Source: Opitutales bacterium
GTDB taxonomy: Bacteria; Verrucomicrobiota; Verrucomicrobiia; Opitutales; T3Sed10-336
DNA length: 36,288 bases
Direction of reading: 5' to 3'
NCBI GenBank assembly: GCA_022565335.1
Contig: JAIUMY010000025.1
Coordinates: forward strand, 1 to 36,288
Positions 1 through 15,000 of the stretch are shown piece by piece. Position numbers and translations under genes: made by a program. How positions within the stretch are numbered: position 1 is the first letter of the stretch; every line of letters starts with the position of its first letter. The notes under the pieces were generated by a model. The model had not been told where the DNA came from and did no database searches. It worked only from the letters and a program-made list of their open reading frames with translations.

Positions 1-3000
1 GATGCTCGCATTGGCGATCACCGATCCCTGCTCGGCGTCCAACAGAATCGAACCGGTTCCGTTGGCGCTTACCGCAATGCCGTTGGCCTCACGCTCATCA
101 CCACCAGTTTGGTCCACCAGAGCATCGCCGTCATCCAAGATCAGATCACCATCGAGCACCACCAGGATGATGTGGCCGTTCTCAAGAGTGGTCAGATCGC
201 TCTGCGCAAAATCAGTGTGGTCGGTCGTCGTCGCATCACTTTCAAACTCGGTCCAGTCGATCCGTACCGAGGTGACCGTCGCAGCGTTGTCCTCGGTGAG
301 GTAAATGCCTCCGGTGCGGGAGAGTGCGGTCAGATTCTCAATATTGGTCGTCAGGTGACGATCCGCGGTGCCGATATCCCCTTCGGCTTCCAGGCGAAGG
401 TTCGTCGCGGTCACGTTCTTGCTGGTCCCTGCGGCGTTCACAATCGCTCCCTCAACCGCCAGAATCGAGACATCGCGGCCGGTCACATTCGCCACCGTCA
501 CCGTATTTTCGGCCCGCAGGCGAACAGTCGCATCGGTCGCTTCCACTTCCACGCTGCCATCCATCGTCAGATCGCCGGTTTCCGCATCTATCGAAACATC
601 CGAACCGTTGGTCTTCACCTCAACGTTTTCGTTCAACTCCACATCGACATTCCCCTTGATGGTGATCAGGCCGGTGCCGGAAAGGATGCTCGCGTTAGCC
701 ATCAAAGAACCATTGAGGGCATGGAGATGGATACTTCCGCTACCATCCGCCAAAACGGCATTGCCGTCATTTGTCCGGCCATCAGTCTCTTCCAAGTCCA
801 CAGCAGCATTTCCGTCCTCGAGGACGATATCCCCATCAAGAGCAACCAGGATAATACGGCCATTATCATTAATTGTCGCCAAATCAGACTGGGACTCGTC
901 AATCACCGGGGAAAGGGTGGCGTCCCGAATGAATGACGAGACCTCAACCCGGACCGAACTAATGGTCACGCCATTTTGCTCTGCAAAGCTCATGCTGCTT
1001 CCGAAAATATGAGCCGTTAGAGTATCGACAGAAATGGAGAGCGGGTTATTCGGCTGGGCGATGGAGCCCCAAGCCCAAATGCGGAGATTGCTTGCGGTCA
1101 CATTTACCCCTGAGCCAGTGGCTCGGGTAACCGAACTAAAGGAAGAAATGAGCGAAACATCGGCGGCGAGGACCGAACCCAGAGTAATGGCTTGATGGGC
1201 ACGCAAGCGAGCAGACGAATTGCTGGCCACCATGGCGGCGGTACCTGCCATGGTGATGGAACCGAGTACAGCCTCGATGGAAAGGGTTCCCGGCTCGCTG
1301 GTGCGGATTTCGACCAAGGCCGAAAGATCGATATTTCGTTCAGCCTGAAGGGTGATATGGCCTTCAGTGGAGGAAACATTGGCATTCACGAAAATATCAG
1401 CATCCGTCCCAAGGGTTTCGAGAAGGATATTTCCGCTACCATGAGCGGTGACCATACCATTTACAGTGAGGTTTCCTTCTTCTACCGTGACGATGATATC
1501 TCCGTTTCCGCCTTGGGTGGTCAGGCCGCCGGAAGCAATTTCCAGGGTGTCGACTTCGCGGAGGACGATGCGACCGCTGGTAGTGTTGGTTCCGGTCACC
1601 GAGCCAACATCCATATTGATATCCTCGACACCGACATCACCGATGCCATTGACCGCCAGCAAGGTGGCCAGACCGGAGGTGCGGATATTCGGTTCTTCAA
1701 GTAACGTATTGTCACGGATCCGGTCGCCGGCATCGACGGTGATGTTCCCGCCAGCGGTGCTTTCGAGGAGGGAAAGGAAGATGTCGCCGGAGGCGGTGTA
1801 AGTGATGGTGCCTTCCTCGGTCTGGGTGGTCGTACCATCAAGCATGGTTATATCTCCATCCTTGGCCTCCACCTCAATGGTCCCCGAACCGTTGGTGAGA
1901 ATATTGGCGTTTTGGTCGATAAAGATCGCCGCCTCAACCACGATGTTGCCGCCCTGCGATTGAACCCCGATCCCGTCGGCATTGACCCCGTCATTGATGG
2001 TGATTGATCCGTTTTCGGAAATGATGAGAACGTCTCCGTCGCCATCGGTGCGGATATCACTGATGGGTTGGTCGCTGCCGGGGGCAATCGATCCGAAGGC
2101 GGCCAAACCGGAGGCATAAAGAACTTCGGTGACCTCCACCATGGCGACCGTATCAATGGTCAGCGACCCGACATTGCTTATCTGAATGGGGCCTTCAACC
2201 GTGTAGGCAGCGATCAACGAAATATCGGTTAACATCGGATCACTGGCCGTACCGATTCCGGTTTGGGCCCGCAAACGGAGATTTTCCGCCGTCACATCAC
2301 GCAGGTCTTCCCGTCCACCACTGGTAATCGCACCATTGATCACTGCCACTTCAACATTTGCCGTACCGGCATCAATGCCGGCGATTTGGGCATTGTTGCC
2401 GGATTCCACAACAATGTTTTGATTCTCAGTAATCAGCGCTCCGAAAGTTTCTTCACCGTCGTTTTCAATGACTATTTCCGCGTTTGCCGCCGGGGCCACC
2501 ACCAGGATGGTTCCAACCTGATTGGTTTCCACCGGAGCGTAGATCTCGACAAGGCGGTCAGCCCGCAAGGTGATGTGTCCGTTCGTGGCAGTGATGGCGG
2601 CGTTCACTACAAGTTCCGTATCGGCAGCGATTCCACGCAAAGCGATGTGTCCGTAATCTGATCCCTCGTTTCCGGAAGCCGTACGGACTTCCCCATCCAC
2701 AGTAATCCGGTTGGCCAAGGTCAGTATCCGAACATCACCACCAATTGCATTATTGACCACCCCGCCGAGAGTCAGGTCATCATCATCGGTGAGGGTCAAT
2801 CCGGTTTCTTCCTGGATGATTATATCCCCGGAGACCGTATTGAAGGCGGTCAAACCAGCAACGCGGGTATTGATATCCTCTTGCTGGGTGGCGTTAGCGC
2901 CGATGCCGGTGGCGGCCTTGAGATGAGCCGTACCGTCAGTGACCAAATTGGCCTCTTCAAGAGCAGTGTTGTCGCGAATATATCCGTTTTCCGCATGGAG

Positions 3001-6000
3001 GAAAAGATCACCGGTGGCACTTTCAATAAGGGACACGTTGATATTGCTGTTGGCGTAGAGGTTGATGTCGCCGTCTTCATTAACGATCGTCGAACCATCC
3101 CCCATGAAAATAAACCCGTTGGTGGCGGTGAGAGAAATTTCCGCGTCGCCAGCAGTGATGAAATCGACATTGGCCCCGTCGAGAACAATGTTGCGGTCGG
3201 ACGTCAAGGTGATGTCGCCGGTACCACCGAGAATATCCGCGTTATCTTCGGCGATAATATCCCGGTCGTCGCCATTTGCCGTCAGGATGACCTCACCGCT
3301 GCCCTGTGCGTTGACGGCAGAGCCGTTGCCATTGGAATCAGTCAAGGTGATCGTTCCATCGACAGTGGTCAGAACAATGTCTCCATCATTGTCGGTAACC
3401 AGGTCAGCTTGGCTGATCTCGGTCACACTGGAGGTGGTGGCGTTGGCAAGGACCTCCTGGACGGTAACTTCGACGTCACGGATGATGACGCTGATCGCAT
3501 TATGAATGTAGATTCCCTTATCGTCGGTCGAGGTGCTGTTGGCGTGGGCGGTCAGGTGATCCACGGTGGTCAAGATTGGAGTATCGGTGGTGCCGATGGC
3601 ATTTTCCGCCTGGAGACGCAGATTGGTTGCCGTGACATTCATGGTGGAGTCCACCGCACTGAAGATGGACCCATTAAAGGAGCGAACCGAGACATCGGTG
3701 CCAACCAGTAGGCCGAGGGTTGAATGGCCTTCGGAACGAATCAGAACCGAGGAGTTGGTCGCCGTGGTGACGACCTCCCGGTCCATGGTGAAACTGCCCG
3801 TTTCGGCGATGATCAAAACCGTACCCGGGGCACCGGTGGTGATATCATCATTTTGTTCGATGTTACGCTCCGCCCGGAGAGTGATATGGCCCGTTCCGGA
3901 GGAAACGGCTCCGTTCACCGTCAGATCGGAAGTTTCTCCATTGGCACGGATAAGGATGTTGCCGGACTGATCAGCGACGACCGAAGCTCCGTTGAAGTTG
4001 CCGTCATTGAGGGTAACCGAACCGGTTGCCACCAGGACAATCGATCCACTGTTTCCGGTCCGCAGGTCCGCCAGAGCGTCGGTATCCCCGCCGGAGGTCA
4101 GGACATTGTCGGTATCAACAATCTGCACCTCGATCGGATTGATTTCATTCACTGTGACGTCCCCGGTTTGCTGGATAAAGATACCGGTAAAGGATGGGTT
4201 TACTCCGTCGGCGTAAGCGGCCAGGTTGGTGGTCGTGGTGTAAATCGGGGTGGTGCTGGTTCCAATCGCCCGGGCGGCTTCCAGACGCAGATCGGTGGCG
4301 GTGACATTGGCGGAGGAGCCAAGTGCGGTAAAGATGGAGAAATGAGCCGAGACCACCGAAACCCGGTCGGCAGTGATGGCCGCGAGGTAAATATCCCCTT
4401 CCGTCAGACCGGTTGTAGTAAGGTAAACGGAGGAACCGGTGGCAGTCACCGAGCTGAGTTCGCTCATCACGATCTCACCGTTGGCGGAATGGATAAAAAC
4501 CGTACCCGGTTCGCCGGTGGAGATAGAACCACTGGCCAGAATGTTAATTGATTCCTCGGCGGTAATGCTGATGTGACCTTCGGTCGAGCTGACCGAAGTT
4601 TCAATGTTGGCGGAGCCTTGGAGAACTTCGAGAAGGACGTTGCCCGATCCATTCGCGGTGACATTGCTGGCGACGTTCAGGTCACCTTCGCGGACCGAGA
4701 TCAGGATCGGGCCGTTGCCCGCGGTGGTGACTGGACCGACAATCATGAGGCCATCGCGTTCGTCGATATGGATGCCACCGGAAACCGTGGTCTGGGCAGT
4801 CAGACTGCCAATCAAGGTATCGATATCTTCGTCACCCGGGGCACCGATGCCAGTCTTGGCAGTCAGATTGGCGATTCCAGTAGTCGTTAGGTTGACAATC
4901 TCATCACCGGCAAAGTAATCGGTAATCGCCCCGTCAGCCACCAAACGGATTTCACCTCTGACAGCGCCAATGGTACCGAGTTCGAGATCGCCTTCACTGT
5001 CCTCCAGATTATCGATAAAGATATCGCCGCCATTCGTCTGGACATTTACCAGGATGACACCATCTGTTTCCGTCATCCGCAGATTGGCCGAGCCAACAAA
5101 ATCCGGATCACCGGTAATAATGATGCCGTCAATAATGACATCATCGCCATTGTCCTTAACAAATCCATCCTTCCACAGGGTTGCCCCCGAAATCGTCCCC
5201 TCGTCAACCCGGACCACATCGGTTAAATCCAAGGTGATGTTGCCTAAAGCGGTTAAGCTCAGGATTTCAGCCCGAATCAAACCGTTATTTTGAGTAATGG
5301 TACCACCCGGAGCCTGCATCAGAACCCGACTGCCCGCATTTCTGGCCCATACGGTAATATCTCCTCCCTCACCGGTGAAGGGAACATCATTGAAAAGAAT
5401 GTTGCCTCCGTTGACTCCTCCGACCCGACCGGCGGAAATTTCGATGCGGTGGTTGCTGGTTGATGAACTGGTGGTGAAGAGGTGTCCGGTGTCTTCCCCA
5501 ACGGAATTCACAATCACGGAACCAGCCACGTCCCCGGAGTATCCCGACGTAAGGGAAATGCGGGTTAGGGCTTGGACGGGTTTATTGATAATAATATTTT
5601 GCTCAGCCTCGATTCGAATCCAGGGGTTCCGCTGGATGAACGTATTGATGGCCGCATCAACCTTAACATCCGAAACCAGGGACTTAAAGCGCAGGAAAGC
5701 GGCTGCACTGGATACGGAAATGTGAGAAGCGGGAATAAACTCAAAGACATCCTCAATATCCGCATCGAAGAAATCGGTATCGTTGGCATACCCAACCTGC
5801 ACCCGTCCTCCGACAATGGTCGTCGGATTTTGAATGGGAGGTGGGCTACTGGTAAAGTTATTAGGCGTGGAACCGAGGTCGGATACCAGAACATCTCCGC
5901 TGCCATTTTCAACATCGCCGAAAATTACTTCCACAAAACCGGTGGAAATGGCCGCGATTTCGCGGTAGGTAATATTCAAACGATCCTCATCCTCTCCGAA

Positions 6001-9000
6001 GAAGAAGACCGGGGCCCCGACGGCCATATTCCGGGAAACGGTGAAAGGCTCTATAGTGAAGACTGACATACCGCTGGTTCCGGACTGGTTGCGGATACTT
6101 CCTGAGCCGCCGAGTAATTCAACTCGATTCGCCGTTAAGGTAAGATCTCCCGTTCCCACCGAAATGGTGCTATCAACGCGCAACAAGTTACCGGCCCGGG
6201 CATGCATATTGTTTACCCGAACCTGCTGGTTGAAATACAAATCGCTATCGTTTCCAGCTGTTAAATCCGCTTGGTCGGCGGTAAAGCGCCCTTCAAAATT
6301 GATAACGTCATTGGATACCACCGTAAAATTATCAATACCGAAGACCTGACCGACATCATTCCGGAAATTAACGGCCCCATTGGTATAAATCTCAACATCG
6401 CCCTGGACATCAAGACGAGCACCGGGAGTAAACGTGACGCTGCCGATTTGCGACAGATCATTTTCATCGCCGATAATTAGATTTCCATCGATGCGAACAT
6501 CGCGCTCGAAAGTAATTTGCGCTCCGTTTTCAATAATTAGATCACCGGACAGGGTGATGGTGTCATTAAAGGTGATGTTGGCTCCTTGCGTGATGGTCAG
6601 GTTGTGGATCTTGGCATTGTTTCCGATGGCCCCCACAATCTGGATATTGCCGGTGGCATCCAGAATGATATTTTCCTGGTTATCCGGATTGGTGGAGGAA
6701 TTGGGAAGAGTGCCATTTACCGTTCCGGGAAGTTGGAAGAAAATTCCTCCGGCAGTGGCCCGGAAGGTGTGGGTTTGGCCCGGGTTGACAATCAAGGCGT
6801 CGTTGATGGTAATCGAATCGGCCTCAGTGGTCCCGGTATCAAAGAAGGAGGTATTGCCGGAGCCATAGACAAAGAGGTCTCCGTCAACGAAGGTATTTTC
6901 AAAGAAGTGGGAATCGCCCCGAAGAATGGTGGTTTCCTGAAATTGCTGGGTGGCGGTGACCACTTTGTTGCGGCCGTCTTCCCGCCCGACCTGGAAGTTG
7001 TCGAATCCAGCCTGGAAGAAATCAATTTCGAATTGGTCCAACCCGAAGGTGAAGGGCTGCCCAATGGTCACCCGGGGAACAAAGCTATAGTTGGAGCCCC
7101 CTTGCAAGTCGAAGAATCCGACCACGCGGCCATTTTGGACCTGCGCGCGGGCGGTTGCCTGTTGACCGGGCATGGCGATATCCACCTTTGGCGAACTGGT
7201 GTAACCGGAGCCTGCGTTGAGGATTTCGATTCCTACGACACTGCCGTTTTCAAGAATCGCCTGAGCGGTGGCTTGCGTTCCCCCCGCGAGCTGCGGAGCG
7301 GATAGAGTAACCACCGGAGGTTCGGTGTAGAAGGTTCCGCCGAACGTTACTTCAATGCTGCTGACGGCACCACCGAGTGCGGTAGCCACCGCAAAAGCCC
7401 GATCCCCCGGAGCGTTGAAAATGACCAGTGGCTCATCCGCATAACCACGGCCCTGCCAAACGATATCGACGCCAATGACCGTTCCGTTCTCATCCAAAAT
7501 CGCTTGCCCAATGGCACGGGAACCCGCCAGTCCGAGAGTCGCGGTCGGGTCTGACGGACGAAGGCTCAGGAGATTGGCTCCGGTCGAAGAGACCACGGCG
7601 TTCACATTGAAGTTATCGGCCACCATGACAATGTTTCCGGAATCAGCATTCAGATTTCCGCCGACAAAAACCAAATCCCCAGGCAAAAATTCCCGTCCCC
7701 CGATCACTGTTGGCTCAGTATAGGTTTCATAGAGGGGAATGGTCTTTTCCGCATCCTGCCAGAGAAGTTCACCCGCGGAGTTGGTTCGCTGGACCGGCAT
7801 CCCCAGATTCATATCACCACTGAAACTGACCAGATGAATATCGGAGGATTTGGTGGTGACGCCATTGATGCTGTCGACGAGTCCGATGTCGAATCCGTTG
7901 TTCTCAAGAATGTAGATCGCGCTATTGCCGAGTTCGGTTCCCCGGGCGACAAACACCCGGGTGTCGGTCTGGACCGGACGAATAATATTTCCAACCCCTT
8001 CGTGGGCATCCAGGACGAGGAAGCCATTGGCGGCTTTGATGTGTTTGGTGGAAACGCCGTCACCGATTTTGGCCAACCCATTGGAAAGAATTTCCACTTT
8101 GGGGGCGACCGCGTAACCACCTCCCGGATTCACAATATTGAAACCGACGATCTGGCCTCCTTCGATGATCGCACTGGCTTCCGCAGCCCCTTCAATCTTT
8201 ACAGTGGGGAGGAAATCGGTGGTGTAATTCTGACCACCGTTCAGAATCGTAAAGCCGACGACCCTGCCGTCACCATCCAGGATGGCTTCAGCTTCGGCCC
8301 CGGAACCACCGGCAATGATATCGTCGAGCGTTTTATCTCCAAGAAAGCGGAAGTCCCCTTTTTGCCAGGCGATTTCGGAGTTCGCCGGAAAGTCGACACT
8401 GGCACTGGTAAGAACGCTGCCTTCCAACGTTCGTAAGGTAATCGTTCCCCGTCCATCGCCGGTTCCCGCAGCTGACCCCAAGGCGGAGGTGCTGACACTG
8501 GCATTCAGATAAATAGAACCTGGTGCCGTGATGTAGGCATCCGGAACCGGAATACTCGAATAATTACTGCCCACCGAATGAACGATAAAGTCCGTAACTT
8601 CTCCGGAGGAATTAACCACGCCCTCGGCAAAGGCTCCTGCGCCGGCCCCGGAACTGCCGCCGCGAACCACCACCTGAGGCGCGAAATTGTAGAAACTTCC
8701 GCTGGTGTTCAGGCTGTAGCCGGTAACTTGACCTCCGGAGATCACAGGAGTTGCAGTCGCCGTATCACCCCGCCCCAGAACTTCCATCGTAATGCTGCCA
8801 TTGTTGATCGTTGAAATCGGATGATCGACGGCAAAGCCTTGATCGGCTACCAACAAAATAGTGTCCGCGGTAATCGGTCCGGTGTTAATAAAGCGTTCTG
8901 CCCGCAGATTGAAGCGGCCCTCGAGGGATACTCCGCCCGAACCCACCGAAACATCCGCACCCGCAGCCTGGATGGTGATATTTTCCACCGAATCGGTCAT

Positions 9001-12000
9001 GCGGATGTGGCGATCTTCATATTCCAACACATGCTGGTTACTGATGCGGCTAAGATCGATCTCCTGGCTAAAGCTGGCGACATCTTCCAGCACAAAGCGA
9101 ACGGTGTCATTCATGCTGGTGCGGTTGATAAGCTCAATGGTCGGATTATCCGAATAACCTTCTCCCCGGTTGGTCATGATGATACCGGAAAGTGTCCCGT
9201 CTGGATTCAGTCCGGCAACAGCGCGAGCACCGGTCCCCGTTGCATCGGTGATCCGAACATCCGGTGCGACCAAATATCCCGAGCCTCCGGAGGTCATTGC
9301 AATCTCCGCAATACCATCACAATCATCCATGGTAACCAGCCCGAGAGTGGCGAGGGACATGGGAACAATATCATTATCAATGGTAATGCCTGCTGTGGAG
9401 ACGTCATCAAAATCGCCCAAAACGAAGGTAAAGACGTCATTGCCCAGGCCTCCCCGAAGGAGTAACCCATTGCTGTGGGTATGCGGATCACGGAAAGTCA
9501 GATCATCCCGGTTCTGACTTCCACGAAATTCGGTAATCGCCGCCAAGTGGAAGGTCGCCCGACGATTACCGCCAGCCTCGATAAAACTATTGGCGCGGGA
9601 AAGTTGTCCACTCAGGGGGAAGAAGGACTGGCTGAAATCAATCAATGTCGATTCGTTATCCAAGCCCAGATCAGAAAGGTTGATGTCCCCAAAAGCCGAT
9701 CCGAAACGGATATGATTGTTCGCGCCGTCTCCCCCGCCACCTATCGAATCGGCGTCGCGGCCCGCATCGACCACATTCACGGTATTGTCTCCACTCCCCA
9801 GGGTTATGGTATTGGAACCGGATATCCCGTCAAAGTACGTATAACCGCTGCCGTTTTTCGTAAGAGTGTCATTTCCTGTTCCCCCGATAATCCAGGATGC
9901 GTTGGTTGCGTGAGTGGAGCCAACAGTGAAATGGTTATTGCCTTCCATGCCCTCGAAGAAGACCCGCAAGCCATTCAATCCGGAGGCGTTGATGGTATCG
10001 TTCCCCTCTCCGGCATAGGCGACCACCATCGAAACATCATCGAAAACCTGAGTGTAGAATACCCCTGATCCCGTCCGATTCAGCAACTGGACCGTAACCG
10101 TGCTGCCATTGTTGGTGATGACAAATCTCTCATTCCCATCCAAAATGGATCTCTGGTTGCGGTCATAGAAAGGATCATCGCGGGAAATACGGGCTTCCGA
10201 ATTGGGGCCCATATTCAGCAAAAGGGCGTTGCTCACAATATCCCCATCCGGCGTCACAAAATCGACCATTTCCCCCAGTACCGGTGGTCCCAGGCTCCCT
10301 TCCCAATTGAAATCGAAAAGAGTGATTCGGGCGAAGGTTTTACCCCCTTCGAGAATGGTTACCCGTTTGATACCAAACGGATAAGGGACCGGGATCATCA
10401 CCTTGTAATAATAGCGGGCAAAAACCTCCGCTTTCACCGAGATATTGAACCAGTCCAAGGGGTTGCCAGTATAATCCACAATGGCATACAGTTCGCTAAG
10501 GCGGATTCTGCCATCGGCATTGGGATCATTCAGATCGACCGAGGCCGTTACCGAAAAACCTCCTTCGATCCCGCCCCTGGCCAACCATACATCGATGCCT
10601 CCATACAGGGCCATAGAGGCTTGAAGAGAAAACTCCGGAATGTCCCGTCCACTGCCATCCGGATTGGCAGTATCACTGATGAAGAGACCATCAATGGCAT
10701 AGAAAGGATTACCCGTGTCCAATACCTTCCGAATCCCGTACGTGTCGTAGCCAAAATGCATTTGGGCGTTGATATCAAAGGCGAAACGAATGCCGACCTG
10801 GAACGGCCCCAGTTGAACAATGGGAATCCGGACCCCTAAGCTGAAGTCCAGACTGGGCAAACTGTAGGTAACCAAAACCGCATCACCACCCATCAAAAGA
10901 CTGAAGATTTGGGTCGGATCGCTCAGAATGGGGAAGCCAAATCCTCCCGAGGAAGCGGCAAAGGTTAGGGTGGGACCGGACCCATCTCCGCCGCCTCCGC
11001 CGCCGCCGAGTGAAGCACCGGGTGCACCGGTCAAAGCATCAAAGGCTCCTTGCGCTTCCTCCAAACCGCCATCTCCAATCAACGACTGATTTTGTTGACT
11101 GAAGGAGGGAGCGGTCAGTTCGTTGTTATCATAGAAGATGTCCTCACCTAAACCGTCTTTGCTGGAAGGGATCCAGAAATTCCCCATTGGAAGATAGACA
11201 TTCATATCATCGGGCAAATCCCGCATAATGGCCGAAAGATCACTGACCAAACGAACCACATCAATAAAGGTCGCGATGGCTTGTCCCTTGGGTCCACCGA
11301 ATTGGTAAAGAAGATTGGATAGACTGATATTCCGACCCGCAATATCGGAAATGACCGGAATGGGATCGGTCAGAATTTCAATCAACGGCCGAACCGGATC
11401 CAACCCGTCATCGATCTCTGCCAGCAGTGGTCTCATGTACTGGGTTAGGAAAGAACCCATATCCAGACGGATATCATTCACTCCGAGGTGCGGGTACCAG
11501 TTCACTTCACCGAACGGATCTTCATCCAGAAGGTTTACCGAAAAGCCCCAGTCAAGGTTCAGGTCCGCCCGAATCTTGGGGAAAGCGGCATCATCACTGA
11601 CGGAGAGTTCGACCGAAAGGTTGACAATGATATCAGCGGAAATCGTCAGCTGGATAATGTTGCCGGAATCCGGTCCACGCAATTCCTCCCAAGTAATCAT
11701 GTTCTCACTGGGGTCAAAATCAACGGGCAATACCGGCAGCCAATAACCCCAACGCAGAACATCGGTAAAATCGCTGGTGCTGCTGGGGATTTGCCCTCCG
11801 GCAGAGGTGAAATTGTTTTCATTTAAACGACCTTCTGCCGCCAAGTCATTCAAGCTAACTCCCGTCGAAAGAAGCATAAAGAGAGGCACTTCCCAGTCGT
11901 CTTCGACTTCATCAAAGAGAAAAATCGGCTCCAGCAAACCATTGGTGCTATCGAAAACAGCACCGTCTTCAACTCCGGCATAGTCAGGATCAACAATGTA

Positions 12001-15000
12001 CCATCCCGTGCCATTTTCCGTAATGTCGTAGTAGGGATCACCCAATTGAATGTATTTTACCCGGATAATGTCCGTAGTTCCGCTGCCAAACTCATCCGGA
12101 ATGCGCAGCACAAAAACCCAATCTTCATCCCAGAGAGGTTGCCACTCATCATCACCATCCAAGTAGACCCATTCTCCGTCGACGAAGGAAACCATTTCAT
12201 AGGTAATCCCCACGCTGCCAAAAGAAGGCCGGCGTTCAATTTCCATCTTCCACTCATTTTCTTCCAGAACGGAGAGGAAGAAATCCCGAATATCATTGGC
12301 ATTGTCCTCATCGACCAAGTTTACAATGAACCAGAGATCTCCACTATTGGTATTGAAGAGATTGTTGAAACTGACCATCGGGAAGCCATTGGGGTTCTCC
12401 TCGGTAAAGCTTAGCCCCAAGTCGGTAATCACTTCTCCGTTCCAATCGGCACCGACCCATCCCGTAATGGAATCGCCGGCGATAATATCGTTATCGGACG
12501 ATTGCTCGGAAGGATCCCAAAGATTGATCCCGATTCGCGCGACCGCCCGGCTGGGCAGATGGTTATTCCGGCGAACCCCCTCGTCCTCGTCATTGCGATC
12601 ATTTGGTGTGATTTGGTCCTCCTCAAAACCAAAGTAATAATCAGCGTCTCCAGGGGGTTCGAGGCCAACTCGAATTTGATCCGTAGCTTCAACATTCAGG
12701 AAAAAGAGCGAACCAAAGGCGACGAAAGGTTGCGCCCGATCGAATTGAATCATTTGATCGGTATCAAACGATCCTTCCTGGGCACGGAATTGTCCCAGTT
12801 GGTCCAGATACGCAGGAGCCCATTCTTCGGTTTCACTATCGAACCCGGCGATCACCCAAAAATTGTCCGGCTCTTCAAAATTGATTTCCGTGGTGCTACA
12901 GCCACACCTACTCAAGTTTCCTCCGAAGATCAAATTGCTTTCCCATTCGGAGAGATCCAGAATATTGCCCTCTGCGTCGACATTGATCACGTAAAGCGGC
13001 ATCCGACTGCCATCACCCTTGGGCGGTCCCATCGCCCATTCCTGGTCCCGGCGGTTCCAGATCCCAAAACCGGTTCCCGCATCGCTGTCCGGGAAATTGG
13101 GAAGATCGGGATCATCGACCGGGCGGACTTCAAAATATTCCTGGGCACCCCGAAGCGTCCCTTCGACCCGGATGTCCAACTCATTGCGGTCCCCGTCGAC
13201 CTTGATGTAAAAACCGTCATCCAAATTGAACCCGAACCCAATTTGCAGATCCCACCCAACGGCAAAACCAAAACCGCCATCCAAGCCCAGATTAAATACC
13301 GGCTCCAGAGCGGAGAAATCAAGATCCGCATTGAAGCCCGTATCCAGCAAAACTTGTCCCAAACGAATTTGAAATTCCAACCCATGCGCTCCAAACCCGC
13401 CTTTATCAGTAAGGGAATCTCCATTTTCATCCAACCAATCGAAAATGACCGCATCGGGACTACCCGCTTCGACCTGTCCTTCCAAGCCGGAGATACCATT
13501 GATTTCCAATAAAATCCCGGCCCCATCGGGTCCGAGGAACCGGAAAATGGATTCTTTCGCCAATTGACCAAAAGCCTCGCCAGCCCCGCGCAAACGGTTC
13601 CGCATATCCTGCAACCAGCCATCACGGAAGCTAAAGATGGTGTTCGCAGCACCCGCGAAGGCTGGTCCGACAATGGGAATCGGCATATTGCCAACCGCGG
13701 ACAGACCGGCTTGGATCGTACCGAAGAAGAAATCGATGCCATCCAGGATCAACGCCGGGTCGCGCAGCAAATCCAACAAAGTCGGGGTTTCAATGCCGGC
13801 ATCAGATTCTGGATCGGGCACATAAAGATCCACATTGCCACTTGCTTGTACCGCGCCTTTCTCCGCTCCGGTCAGTTCGGGCCAGGCGATTTGGTCTTCC
13901 ACAAACTGACCATAATCAAAGATCCGTAATTCGAAAACATTGCCCCCGACAATACCGGTTTGGTTGGCCGCTCCGGTTCCCGTATCTGGATCAATGATGG
14001 TTAACCCTTCGACCATCCGGTTACTGAAGAGATTGATCGTTTCGGTAGGCGTATAAATGGGTAGGACGACCTGTACCGAGCCGATTATTTCCCGATCAAA
14101 AGCTTCATTGGAGAATGCGGTTTCCCCAGTCTCCTCAGTCCCCCCAAGATAGTATTTTCCATCGGAAGTCGATGCCTGCCCCTGCCCCAAACGCATGGTT
14201 AGATTGGCAAAATCCTGTTCATGTAAATGTAGTAGGAAGGGTGTCCGGTTTTGATCTTCCAGATTTAGATAAACGGTTTCCCCGTTGTGCTCTTGCGGTT
14301 CCCCCGCCAAAATCGCGATACCATCACGAATAAAGAGACCGAGCGCCTTTTTGCTGGAGGTAAAATCAATGCCTTCGGCATAGATGTTAAAGTCCACGGA
14401 GATCGAAGTGCCGGTATCCGGATCGCCTTCCGTTCCCTCCTCGAATTCGTAGAGGAAGAAGCGCGGCTCCGATGGATTCGTCAAATCGATACCCAGGGCG
14501 ATGTTGAAAGTGACCAATCCCTGGAAGGTTGCCGGGGAACGATTGGCCCCATCAATCAAGCGATCCAGACCATCCCCACTGCCCTCGGCAAATTGGGCAA
14601 AGGTCTTGGGGTTGATATCCACCGGACGGTCAACGCGGGTTCCGGTAATGAAGGAAAATTCGATGCGGAACGCCTCATGGTCATCGTCCCATACAACCTG
14701 TACTTCGGAGGCGGAAAGGCCAAACGCTTGCGCGATGCGCCCGGGCAATTGGTCGGCCGATGAGGCGGGATTCTGTTGCAAGGTGCTGATGCGGGCGGCG
14801 AAATCTCCCGGCAGATGCCAGAAAGCGTTCATCGCGGTATTGATGATCGGCAGAGGTTGCGAGAAGAAACTATCGGGGTCGGCGAATAGGTCTTCAAATC
14901 CGGCCAACGCCAGGAACATCCCATCCACCACCGATTGAGTCGAGAAACCCGTCTGGGAACCAATCGTGCCGAAGGCCTGTAAATCCGGCAGGATGTCCAA

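Noticed and set aside
296-4935. CRISPR array or non-coding tandem repeat
   Set aside because: The repeats are diverged, separated by 670 nt or more, and stay in one reading frame as beta-helix modules.
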